Assembly (NCBI GenBank): GCA_009746045.1
Contig: RPFO01000104.1
Coordinates: forward strand, 1,818,609 to 1,843,608
Length of the DNA stretch: 25,000 nt
Source of the DNA: Mesostigma viride
Taxonomy: Eukaryota; Streptophyta; Mesostigmatophyceae; Mesostigmatales; Mesostigmataceae
Reading direction: 5' to 3'
The position numbers and the translations under genes were made by a program. The notes beneath the pieces were generated by a model. That model did not search any database and had not been told where the DNA came from. It saw only the letters and a list, made by a program, of their open reading frames with translations. Position 1 is the first letter of the stretch; each line of letters begins with the position of its first letter. Shown piece by piece: positions 17,860 to 24,766 of this stretch.

Positions 17860-18606
17860 CTCCCCCGTTCCCTCCCCCCCTTTCTCTCCCCCCTTTCCCT
17901 CCCCCCTTTCCCTCCCCCCTTTCCCTCCCCGTTACCCTCTCCCTTTCCCTCCCCCCTTTCCCTCCCCCCCCCCTCTTCCCCCCCTCTCCCTCCCCCCTTT
18001 CCCTCCCCCTCTCCCTCCCCCTCTCCCTCCCCCTCTCCCTCCCCTCTCCCTCCCCCTCTCCCTCCCCCTCTCCCTCCCCCCTCTTCCTCCCCCCTCTCCC
18101 TCCCCCTCTCCCTCCCCCTCTCCCTCCCCCTCTCCCTCCGCCCTCTCCCTCCCCCTCCCTCCCCCTCTCCCTCCCGCCTCTCCCTCCCCCCTCCCTCCCC
18201 CTCTCCCTCCCGCCTCTCCCTCCCCCTCTCCCTCCCCCTCTCCCTCCCCCCTCTCCCTCCCCCTCTCCCCCCCCTCTCCCTCCCCCTCTCCCTCCCCCCT
18301 CTCCTCCCCCCTCCCCCCCCCTTGCTCTCCCCCCTCTCCCTCCCCCCTCCCTCCCCCCTCTCCCTCCCCCCTCTCCCCCCTCTCCCTCCCCCCTCTCCCT
18401 CCCCCTCTCCCTCCCCCTCTCCCTCCCCCTCTCCCTCCCCCCTCTCCCTCCCCCTCCCTCCCCCCTCTTCCTCCCCCTCTCCCTCCCCCTCTCCCTCCCC
18501 TCTCCCTCCCCCTTGCTCTCCCCCTTTCCCTCCCCCGTTTCCGTCCCCCCTTTCCCTCGCCCCCGTTCCCTTGACTCTTACCCTCCCCCCCTCCCTCCCC
18601 CCTGGC
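17860..18606 (+). repeat. 740-bp polypyrimidine tract before the E2 acceptor
   Basis: Almost only C and T, built from CCCTCTCC and CCCCCTTTCC-like units, ending at the CTGGCAG acceptor of E2. It is a very long version of a 3' splice-site pyrimidine tract, and with its purine partner strand could form triplex DNA. The Pro/Ser/Leu frames across it are artefacts. Confidence 0.9.
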
Positions 18607-18608
18607 AG

Positions 18609-18762
18609 GTATGTTGTCAAAGACATGCTAGGTCACGGCACGTTCGGCCAAGTGGTGCAGTGCCTGTGCAAGCAGACACGCCAGATGGTGGCGGTGAAGG
18701 TGATCAAGAACCAGCCCGCCTACTTCCACCAGGCGCGCGTGGAGATCGGCGTGCTGCACATG
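18609..18762 (+). CDS. YAK1: YAK1 kinase, exon E2 (glycine loop, catalytic Lys, helix C)
   Basis: Begins with the single base that completes the E1 codon (GA+G, Glu) and ends in phase 0 (CTGCACATG before GTGAGC). It encodes YVVKDMLGHGTFGQVVQC, with the nucleotide-binding loop G-H-G-T-F-G-Q-V, then MVAVKVIKNQPAYFHQA with the ATP-anchoring lysine in VAVKVIK, and the helix-C segment ARVEIGVLHM with its salt-bridge Glu. The wording KVIKNQPAY is characteristic of YAK1 and DYRK kinases. The exon is 154 bp. Confidence 0.93.
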
Positions 18763-18814
18763 GTGAGCGGTGCCGGTCAATGGAGTGGTCACTGTAGCTT
18801 GCTTGTAAGTGAAC

Positions 18815-19031
18815 GTCATCAAGAACCGGCCTATCCGCTTCCATCAGGATTGGCGAGCTGCACGTGGTGAGCGATACCGGTCACTTTAGTGGTCACTGGA
18901 GCTTGCTTCCCGGTCGAAGCTAGCGGTCACTGTACCTCGTGTCCTAGGCCAGGTGATTAAGAACCAGCCTGCCTCCCTGCATGGTGGGCGGGGCTGGTCA
19001 GTCCTTATCGCCTTCCCTGTAGTGATCACTG
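18815..19031 (+). repeat. two echoes of the E2 3' end
   Basis: Echo 1 (18815-18908) matches 18700-18804: GT(C/G)ATCAAGAACC, then CTGCAC(G/A)TGGTGAGCG, a shared intron start (GGTCACT...AGCTTGCTT) and about 11 bp deleted. It keeps a GTGAGC donor. Echo 2 (18953-19031) restarts with GTGATTAAGAACCAGCCTGCC and is shorter and more decayed. A possible third remnant (GTCATCAAAAACTGC) lies near 19098. Confidence 0.8.
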
Positions 19032-19257
19032 TTGTTAGTCCAGGGAACCGCACACACGGCTTCCGCGCTCGTGTCCTCATTCGCTGCAAGTCCTAGTCAT
19101 CAAAAACTGCATGACTGCGTCACGTGGGTACCAATAGCTAGTCATAGTCTGGTCGTCCATGGCTTCGTCATGCCCCAGATATCCCCTCCTTTCCCATCCT
19201 AAATGGGTATACTGCCATCAACGGGTGTCCGGTAGGCCTCCTGATCCTGCCTGACGT

Positions 19258-19356
19258 AATGCTGGATGCTTCCTCCCAATCCTGCCCCCTCGCATGGCTG
19301 GATGCTTCCTCCTAACCCTGCCTGCTCCATTTTTTCTGGATGCTTCCTCCGCGCAG
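19258..19356 (+). repeat. acceptor-side triplication before E3
   Basis: CTGGATGCTTCCTCC occurs three times, about 45-50 bp apart; the last copy runs into the GCGCAG acceptor of E3. Confidence 0.8.
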
Positions 19357-19466
19357 CTCAACCACACGATGGACCCGGATGACAAGCACCGCATCGTTCG
19401 GCTGCTTGATTTTTTCGTGCACAAGAACCACCTGTGCCTCGTCTTCGAGCTGCTGGCCATCAACCT
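19357..19466 (+). CDS. YAK1: YAK1 kinase, exon E3 (strands 4-5 and hinge)
   Basis: Phase-0 start after GCGCAG; ends AACCT before GTGAGT (phase 2), the split codon being completed as CTC (Leu) by E4. It encodes LNHTMDPDDKHRIVRLLDFF and VHKNHLCLVFELLAIN. The second part is the hinge region with the DYRK-type gatekeeper Phe in VFELL. The pattern LN-x-x-x-DP(D/E)DKH-x-IVR is typical of YAK1. The exon is 110 bp. Confidence 0.93.
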
Positions 19467-19553
19467 GTGAGTGATGTTGTTACGTATAGTCGTCGATGTG
19501 TTGTAAGTGTAGTGGTCAATATGTTACAAGGGTAAATCTGTACTGTACTCCTG

Positions 19554-19612
19554 TTCGTGCACAATAATCACCTGTGCGTCGTCTTCGAGCTGCTGGCCAT
19601 CAACCTGTGAGT
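19554..19612 (+). repeat. recent echo of the E3 3' end and donor
   Basis: Matches 19414-19472 in 56 of 59 positions (TTCGTGCACAA...; CTGGCCATCAACCTGTGAGT), exactly 140 bp downstream. The donor GTGAGT is intact. The few differences suggest it is the youngest echo in the gene. Confidence 0.92.
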
Positions 19613-19817
19613 CTTGACCGTTACCGGATTGCGGCATTAGTAAGTACTATACTAGAACTTGGGAAAGCGACCCGTTAGGGGTGGCCCTCACGAAGCCCAG
19701 TACACGAGTAGTTTGTACTATTGAGGACGTCAACATGATTATGAGCCAGTGTATATGTCATAGGTCACAAGTCACAAGGATGTAATTGACATACTAAAGA
19801 TTGTGCTCAATGATACC

Positions 19818-19858
19818 CTCTGTCTGGTCCCGAAGCTGCTCACCAACACCTTGTGAGC
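19818..19858 (+). repeat. older echo of the E3 3' end
   Basis: CTGTCTGGTCCCGAAGCTGC followed by CACCAACACCTTGTGAGC resembles CTGTGCCTCGTCTTCGAGCTGCTGGCC...AACCTGTGAGT with many substitutions. It still carries a donor-like GTGAGC. Confidence 0.65.
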
Positions 19859-20489
19859 AACACCGCCACTCTCTAGGGTGCTTTGTGTAGACAGCCCTAC
19901 ATCATACGGAACGGATTGCGTGGGAGTAGAGCCGCCTATCCCGTGTCTCTGGGCGGCTTGCCGTGAGTCTGTGATTCATGCCATGGAATTGCTGTGCTTT
20001 GCAACAGGTGTAACCAATAGCTGCTGGCCCGATCCACCTTGCACGGAATAACGAGAGCACCGTAAAGGGGTATAGCAGGGCATTGGGCACACCCAGGAAG
20101 CTCCGTTCGGCTAGTCTCTCCAGGCACCGGGGCATGGCGTCTTTATCTCACTCACCTGTTTCTCGCCCCGCTCCTGTTCAGTTGTGTTACTCTGCATGCG
20201 TTTTACTTTGACAACTGCCCCCCTCTGTTCCTTGCCCCTGCGGTGCGTGCTGTTGTGTTACCGTCACACGTGTTGGCATGCCCTGTGGCCTCCACCACAT
20301 GACCCCATCCCGTTGGCCACGTCTTACCGACTGGACTGATGGGTGTGTCCGTGCCGTAGTGTCTGTGGTGGGCGCGGTTCCTTGGGCGCGATCTCGGCCA
20401 GCCCTAGCTTGGCTGATGCAAAAAGCCTAACCGCATCACTTCTCTGGGCCAACCTTTGCTTCTGGTTGGTCCATCTGCTGTGACGTAGT

Positions 20490-21130
20490 TAACCCAAGAG
20501 AACCCTAATCGACACTAAACGACACTTACAGAGCCTAATCCACCTAATTGACCCTAATCGACCCTAATCGACTTTAACGAACCCCAATTGACCCAATTCT
20601 ACCCTCATTGACCCTAATTGACCCTAATTGACCCTAAATGACCCTTATTGGCCCTAACTGACCCTGATTGACCCTGATTGACCCTAATTGACCCTAGTTG
20701 ACCCTAAATGACCCTTATTGACCCTAACTGACCCTGATTGACCCTGATTGACCCTAATTGACCCTAGTTGACCCTAATTGACCCCAATCGACCCCAATCG
20801 ACCCTAATTGACCCTAATCGACCCTAGTTGACCCTAATTGACCCTAATTGACCCTAATTGACCTTAATTGACCCTAATTGACCTTTATTGACCCTAATCA
20901 ACCCAAGTCGACCCTAAATGACCCTTATTGACCCTAACTGACCCTGATTGACCCTGATTGACCCTAATTGACCCTAGTTGACCCTAATTGACCCCAATCG
21001 ACCCCAATCGACCCTAATTGACCCTAATCGACCCTAGTTGACCCTAATTGACCCTAATTGACCCTAATTGACCTTAATTGACCCTAATTGACCTTTATTG
21101 ACCCTAATCAACCCAAGTCGACCCTATTCT
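20490..21130 (+). repeat. 10-bp minisatellite with a 210-bp higher-order duplication
   Basis: The unit is TTGACCCTAA with variants at a few positions. The block 20701-20910 (21 units) is repeated exactly at 20911-21120, and 20631-20700 is a shorter, nearly identical earlier copy of its first seven units. The left part (20490-20600) is more degenerate. Confidence 0.92.
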
Positions 21131-21239
21131 ACCCATATGCTTCCGTGTGGCTAACCTGACGGTACCTGCACCTTTTCTTTCTCCCCCCCGCTCCGTTACA
21201 CGTGCCACTTGTGCCACCTTTCGTGGTGGCGTGTGCCAG

Positions 21240-21309
21240 CTACGAGCTCATCAAGCAGAACGTTTACCGGGGCCTCTCCATCAACCTCATCCGCGTGTTT
21301 GTGCGCCAG
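21240..21309 (+). CDS. YAK1: YAK1 kinase, exon E4 (helices D-E)
   Basis: Starts with the base completing the Leu codon from E3, then YELIKQNVYRGLSINLIRVF and VRQ, ending in phase 0 before GTAGGT. The segment NLYELIK-x-N-x-x-RGLS is diagnostic of YAK1/DYRK kinases. The exon is only 70 bp. This is the one phase-0/phase-2 junction after which I see no echo of the exon end. Confidence 0.93.
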
Positions 21310-21441
21310 GTAGGTCGACGCGGCGCCGCTTTCCTGTGATGAGTTGAACCCCCCCCCCCCCCCCCCCCAACCATGAGCTATGGAGGCGTGAGCTTGTGGG
21401 GATATGCGGTTCTTCCCACCGGTCACCCACGTCTCCCACTA

Positions 21442-21530
21442 CAGTCATTCACGCCTTGAGTTGGGTTCACTGGATGACTCGGGTCCAGTCAACTTGGATG
21501 CGTGAACCCAGCTTAAGTTGTGAATGACTG
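21442..21530. mobile_element. 89-bp MITE, Tc1/mariner-like
   Basis: The two ends are inverted copies of about 30 bp, starting CAGTCATTCAC and finishing GTGAATGACTG, and the element is flanked on both sides by TA (21440-21441 and 21531-21532). TA duplication with a CAGT start is typical of the Tc1/mariner group. It has no coding capacity. Confidence 0.75.
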
Positions 21531-22429
21531 TACCACTTTGTAATGCTGCCCCCTTTCTAGTACACTACCGCTTCTCAAGGCTAAAGGCTACCCCGTTTCT
21601 AGTACCAATGGTTTCTGGTACCCATGGACCATGCCCCGCTGGGGGCCTGCTGCTACTGCCCGCAATGGCTTCACACGGCAACCCCCCTTTCTAGTATTGT
21701 TTCTGGTACCAATGGGCCATGCCCCACGGAACGCATGGACATGATCATTTGTCCCGCAGCCGGAAACGGCTGTAGGTTTTGGATATATTGCCTCTGGGGC
21801 GCGCATGGCTTCTTCGGTTGTGCACGCGCATCGGTGAATGCAAAGGGTTTTGCCTCTTTTCTTTTGTTTTGCGTGGAGCTCTTGTTGTTTCTTCAGCCGG
21901 CTTATGATACTATCATCTTTAAAGTCTTCTTCCGAGCCACCGGAGGGGTTACCCAGCAACCTTCTTTCACATGCGATGGCTAAGCATTACCTTTGACAAG
22001 AAATGGCGTCAACTTCACTAGGGCCGGGATGTTACTGGTCTTCAGAGTTCAAAGAGGCCCGCCTGTGTCACCTTCCGCAGCTCCTAACGGCCCAACCCGT
22101 TTCTACCCACCCATCTCGTGATGATGATCACCGGCTTTGCCCGCAACCCTTTGCGCCGCGTCCTTGCGACCAACAAAATATTGTAGTTGAGTTTTCTCCA
22201 TACCGTCGCTCTCGGTTCTCATCACCTTGGATCCTGCTTCCATGCCACTTCCGGCACTCACCTTGTGCACCTTTTCCCCTTCCCTCTGGCTCACTGTCCT
22301 GCGGCCCTGAGCCTCTCATCATTCCCTGTGGCACTTGCTACACCTGTGCACTTGTTCCCCTTCCCTCTGGCTTACTATCTCTTCGGCCTCTATGCCACTT
22401 GCAACGCTTGTATGCGCCTCTGTCTGACC

Positions 22430-22505
22430 CCCCCTGCCCTGCCCCCCTGCCCCCTGCCCCCCTGCCCCCCTGCCCCCCTGCCCCCCTGCCCCCCTGCCCC
22501 CCTGC
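22430..22505 (+). repeat. CCCCCTGC array before the E5 acceptor
   Basis: About nine units of 7-8 bp, followed by a further pyrimidine-rich stretch that runs to the CTTCAG acceptor at 22571. Confidence 0.85.
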
Positions 22506-22571
22506 CCTCCCACCCACCTGTTCCCTCCCCGTTTTCATACCCCCCCCTCTCCTTCCCCCTCCCCACTTCAG

Positions 22572-22651
22572 ATGCTGGATGCACTTGGCGTGCTGAAGGA
22601 CGCCAATGTCATCCACTGCGACCTGAAGCCAGAGAATGTGCTGCTGAAAGA
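22572..22651 (+). CDS. YAK1: YAK1 kinase, exon E5 (catalytic loop)
   Basis: Phase-0 start after TTCAG. It encodes MLDALGVLKDANVIHCDLKP then ENVLLK. HCDLKPEN is the catalytic loop; the Cys before the Asp is the DYRK-type version of HRD. I end it at 22651 (GA before GTGGGT, phase 2), because joining to E6 then reads LLKDVVSGDIKLIDFG in frame. A second donor (GTGAAA at 22656) would be in a different phase and does not join E6 in frame. Confidence 0.9.
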
Positions 22652-22726
22652 GTGGGTGAAAAAGCGCGGCGTTTAGTTAGTAGGCTAGACGAGTGACCAG
22701 AGTAGGGGAGAGGGCGGAGTACGCGG

Positions 22727-22953
22727 TTACCAGAAAATGTGCTGCGGAAAGTCTGGGTGGAAGCATGGCTGTAAGGTGGGACTAGAGGGCGGCATGCGAA
22801 TAGGGCGATACCAGAGAACAGGCGATACCAGAGAACATGCTACTGAAGTAAACGGTGGGGAGGCAATGCGAATAGGGCGATACCAGAGAACCTAGAGAAT
22901 ATTGCTTCTGAAGAGAGAATATTGCTTCTGAAGTAAACGGTGGGGAGGCAATG
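22727..22953 (+). repeat. echoes of the E5 3' end
   Basis: The parental sequence is 22625-22660 (AAGCCAGAGAATGTGCTGCT then GAAAGAGTGGGTG). Echo 1 (22727-22759) reads TTACCAGAAAATGTGCTGCG then GAAAGTCTGGGTG. Further partial copies follow: ATACCAGAGAACATGCTACT at about 22826-22845, ATACCAGAGAAC at about 22880, and two copies of AGAGAATATTGCTTCTGAAG around 22893-22935. The later copies share AAGTAAACGGTGGGGAGGCA with each other. Confidence 0.75.
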
Positions 22954-23244
22954 CTGCAAGACAAATTTCATACTTCAGGTTTGTGTTCTGCATCAGAGGC
23001 GGCACGTCGGTTGACTCAAGCAGCCACAGCAAGCCACAGCGTAGCTGGAGAAGCAGGTGCCTCGGGTGGCGGCCGCCAGTGGCGAATTGTAGCCAAACTT
23101 GTGTGTGATAGCATGGGCGGCATACGTCATTACATCTTGCCAGCTGGTTTGCACCCCTGGATTACATTTTTACTTTGGTTCTACTTTCGGGGGTGGATTT
23201 GAAGATATGGTTGCTACGGGACGGTTTGTGCCCTTGTCCTAATA

Positions 23245-23346
23245 GTTGGGCGTGGTTGGGCGTGGTTGGGCGTGGTTGGGCGTGGTTGGGCGTGGTTGGG
23301 CGTGGTTGGGCAGCGTAGGGCAGCGCTGGGCTGCGTTGGGCATGGG
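23245..23346 (+). repeat. GTTGGGCGTG minisatellite
   Basis: Six perfect 10-bp units followed by four diverged ones (GTAGGGCAGC, GCTGGGCTGC and similar). The regular GGG runs could form a G-quadruplex on the transcribed RNA. Confidence 0.9.
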
Positions 23347-23606
23347 CCTCCATCCTTTGGCTCGATTCGTGTCTCTAGATATGCGCTGCATGAGACTGTC
23401 CACCTCACGCGATGACGGCGATGATGACGATGATGACTGTCCACAACGTGCAACGATGGTTCTGTCGCTTGGGCACGGGGCCGCCCTTGACACGCGATGC
23501 CTTTTTGACACGCGACGATGCCTTGTTGACACGCAAAGATGGCACCTTGCTGCGAGACATGCGATGTCTTTGTCTGCCCCATTCGGGCATCAGCCACCCT
23601 CTTCGC

Positions 23607-23705
23607 GCCGCGTGCCGCTAACTCTCCCCCCCGCGTGCCGCCAACTGTTCCCACCGCGTGCTGCCATCTGTTCCCACCGCGTGCTGCCAACTGTTCACAC
23701 AACAG
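23607..23705 (+). repeat. 24-bp acceptor-side tandem repeat before E6
   Basis: About four units of CGCGTGC(C/T)GCCAACTGTTC-type sequence with CCCACC between them; the last unit runs into the CACAACAG acceptor. Confidence 0.8.
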
Positions 23706-23784
23706 TGTCGTCTCGGGGGACATCAAGCTGATCGACTTCGGCTCCGCGTGCTTTGAGCGAAAGACGGTCTACTCATACATCCAG
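23706..23784 (+). CDS. YAK1: YAK1 kinase, exon E6 (DFG and activation loop)
   Basis: Starts with the base completing Asp from E5 and encodes VVSGDIKLIDFGSACFERKT then VYSYIQ, ending in phase 0 before GTACTT. It holds the metal-binding DFG and the Y-S-Y motif whose second Tyr is autophosphorylated in DYRK-family kinases. IDFGSAC-x-x-x-KTVYSYIQ is nearly invariant in the YAK1 group, so function looks intact. Confidence 0.94.
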
Positions 23785-23799
23785 GTACTTGGTGATGAT

Positions 23800-23970
23800 T
23801 GCTTATTCATAACTGCTGTAAGCTTGTTATTATGATATTATCCCGGTGGTCCATTAGCTTACTCATCATTGCTATGAGTGCGTTATTATAGAGATAATCC
23901 TGGTGGTTTATTAACTTGTTTGGTGTTGCTACTAGCTTGTTATCATCAGATAATCCCGCCAGCGTTCATA
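23800..23970 (+). repeat. 57-bp tandem repeat at the start of intron 6
   Basis: Three diverged units share CTTATTCAT, GCTTGTTATTAT and GATAATCC(C/T)GGTGG. The origin is not obviously exonic, although CTTATTCAT / CTTACTCATC loosely recalls CTACTCATAC at the end of E6. Confidence 0.7.
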
Positions 23971-24116
23971 CTTAAGAAGTAAGTAAGAGAAGGTTTGGGA
24001 TTATGACGACGCGGAGCGCAGCAGCAGCCTCGTGACTAAAGCCTGCTTGATGCCGCTGCTACTGTTGAACCTTAACCTGCCTTGTAACTAGCCTGTACTT
24101 GGGCTAGATCTCCCGA

Positions 24117-24140
24117 TTTCTGCCCTGCGCTGGTTGTCTC
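24117..24140 (+). repeat. dispersed 24-bp repeat, copy 4
   Basis: Core CCTGCGCTGGTTGTCTC, with one difference from copies 2 and 3 (CTGCCC for CTGGCC). Confidence 0.72.
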
Positions 24141-24496
24141 ATGGATATCCTTTGAAGTATCATTTTCCTAATCCCCAAAGGGGCTGCCTTCTGAAGCCAT
24201 AGGGTAACCACCCTTATAATATGCCATTTTACTGGAGCAACATTGTCGGATTGTCCTAATCCCAAAAGTGGTTGTCTTGCGAAGCCGTATTCCTTTGAAG
24301 TATCCGCGCCTGTGTGTGGGTGCTGTCTGTTTAGTTGCATGCCTGTCTGCCTGCCTGCCTGCCCGCCTGGCCACTGAACAGCTGCCAGTCTGGTTGCCTG
24401 TCTTCGTGCCTTCCATCTAACGGGTCTGCGGCTTTCTCTGCCTGCTCGCGCCTCCCATGGATCCCTGCCCCTGGGTTGTGTGCTGCTGTCTCGCAG

Positions 24497-24537
24497 AGCC
24501 GCTTCTACCGGTCGCCCGAAGTGCTGCTGTCCTTGCC
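24497..24537 (+). CDS. YAK1: YAK1 kinase, exon E7 (P+1 loop), end tentative
   Basis: Starts after CTCGCAG in phase 0 with SRFYRSPEVLLSL, the P+1 loop where SPE replaces the APE of other kinases. In YAK1 kinases SRFYRSPEVLL is followed by G-x-P-Y and then a D-x-x-IDMWS-type stretch, which is not in the window. The frame stays open to 24796 through a 72-bp tandem repeat, but that translation does not look like a kinase. I place a tentative donor at GTATCC (24538), phase 2. The next exon must lie beyond 25000. Confidence 0.75.
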
Positions 24538-24766
24538 GTATCCTTTTCAGTGTGCCCTTCACCAAACTATAAAAGATGTTTTAGAAACAGAAAGGATGCT
24601 GTCCTGGCCGTGTCCTTTTCCGTGTGCCCTTCACCAAACTAGAAAAGATGTTTTAGAAACAGAAAAGATGCTGTCCTTGCCGTATCCTTTTCAGTGTGCC
24701 CTTCACCAAACTAGAAAAGATGTTTTCTCAGAAGGCATGCTGTCCTCCTTTGATCGCTTTCCTAGT
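24521..24766 (+). repeat. 72-bp tandem repeat beginning in exon E7
   Basis: Three units start at about 24527, 24599 and 24671 (CTGTCCT(T/G)(G)CCGT(A/G)TCCTTTTC; GTGCCCTTCACCAAACTA; AAAAGATGTTTTAGAAACAG), and a fourth partial unit lies at 24736-24766. The first unit overlaps the end of E7 (GTGCTGCTGTCCTTGCCGTA). The unit is 24 codons long and stays open in the E7 frame. Confidence 0.88.

Larger units (their letters stand above)
16845..18608 (+). other. YAK1 intron 1
   Basis: A phase-2 intron of 1764 bp. It contains, in order, a copy of the end of E1 with its donor (16889-16978), a 30-bp tandem repeat (17111-17376), an ACC/CCG-rich stretch and a 740-bp pyrimidine tract that runs to the CTGGCAG acceptor. 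Confidence 0.85.
18763..19356 (+). other. YAK1 intron 2
   Basis: A phase-0 intron of 594 bp, largely made of decayed copies of the E2 end (first half) and a triplicated acceptor-side unit (last 100 bp). Confidence 0.85.
19467..21239 (+). other. YAK1 intron 3
   Basis: A phase-2 intron of 1773 bp with two echoes of the E3 end, about 600 bp of unassigned sequence and a large 10-bp minisatellite (about 20490-21130). It ends GTGTGCCAG. Confidence 0.85.
21310..22571 (+). other. YAK1 intron 4
   Basis: A phase-0 intron of 1262 bp. It holds a poly-C run (about 21350-21368), an 89-bp MITE, repeats of CCCCTTTCTAGTACC (three copies, 21549-21700), a roughly 90-bp duplication at 22240-22410 (TTCCCCTTCCCTCTGGCT) and a CCCCCTGC array before the TTCAG acceptor. 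Confidence 0.85.
22652..23705 (+). other. YAK1 intron 5
   Basis: A phase-2 intron of 1054 bp with echoes of E5 (22727-22953), a G-run minisatellite (23245-23346), GACACGCGATG repeats (about 23488-23545) and a 24-bp acceptor-side repeat, ending CACAACAG. Confidence 0.82.
23785..24496 (+). other. YAK1 intron 6
   Basis: A phase-0 intron of 712 bp. A tandem repeat of about 57 bp (three decayed units, CTTA(T/C)TCAT..., GATAATCC) fills 23800-23970, a dispersed repeat copy lies at 24117-24140, and TCCTTTGAAGTATC occurs at about 24148 and 24291. The acceptor is CTCGCAG. No clear echo of E6 was seen. Confidence 0.8.

Noticed and set aside
17726-18626. Pro/Ser/Leu frames of 180-350 codons and Gly/Arg/Glu frames on the other strand
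   Set aside because: They are translations of a pyrimidine tract before a splice acceptor, open in several frames at once.
20490-21130. Interstitial telomere repeat (CCCTAA-containing units)
   Set aside because: The unit is 10 bp (TTGACCCTAA) and not a telomere unit such as TTTAGGG or TTTTAGGG; the variants and the 210-bp duplication fit a minisatellite.
21588-21983. Opposing 119-123 codon frames in intron 4
   Set aside because: They overlap each other, span the CCCCTTTCTAGTACC repeats and have no protein features; they lie between two exons of the kinase.
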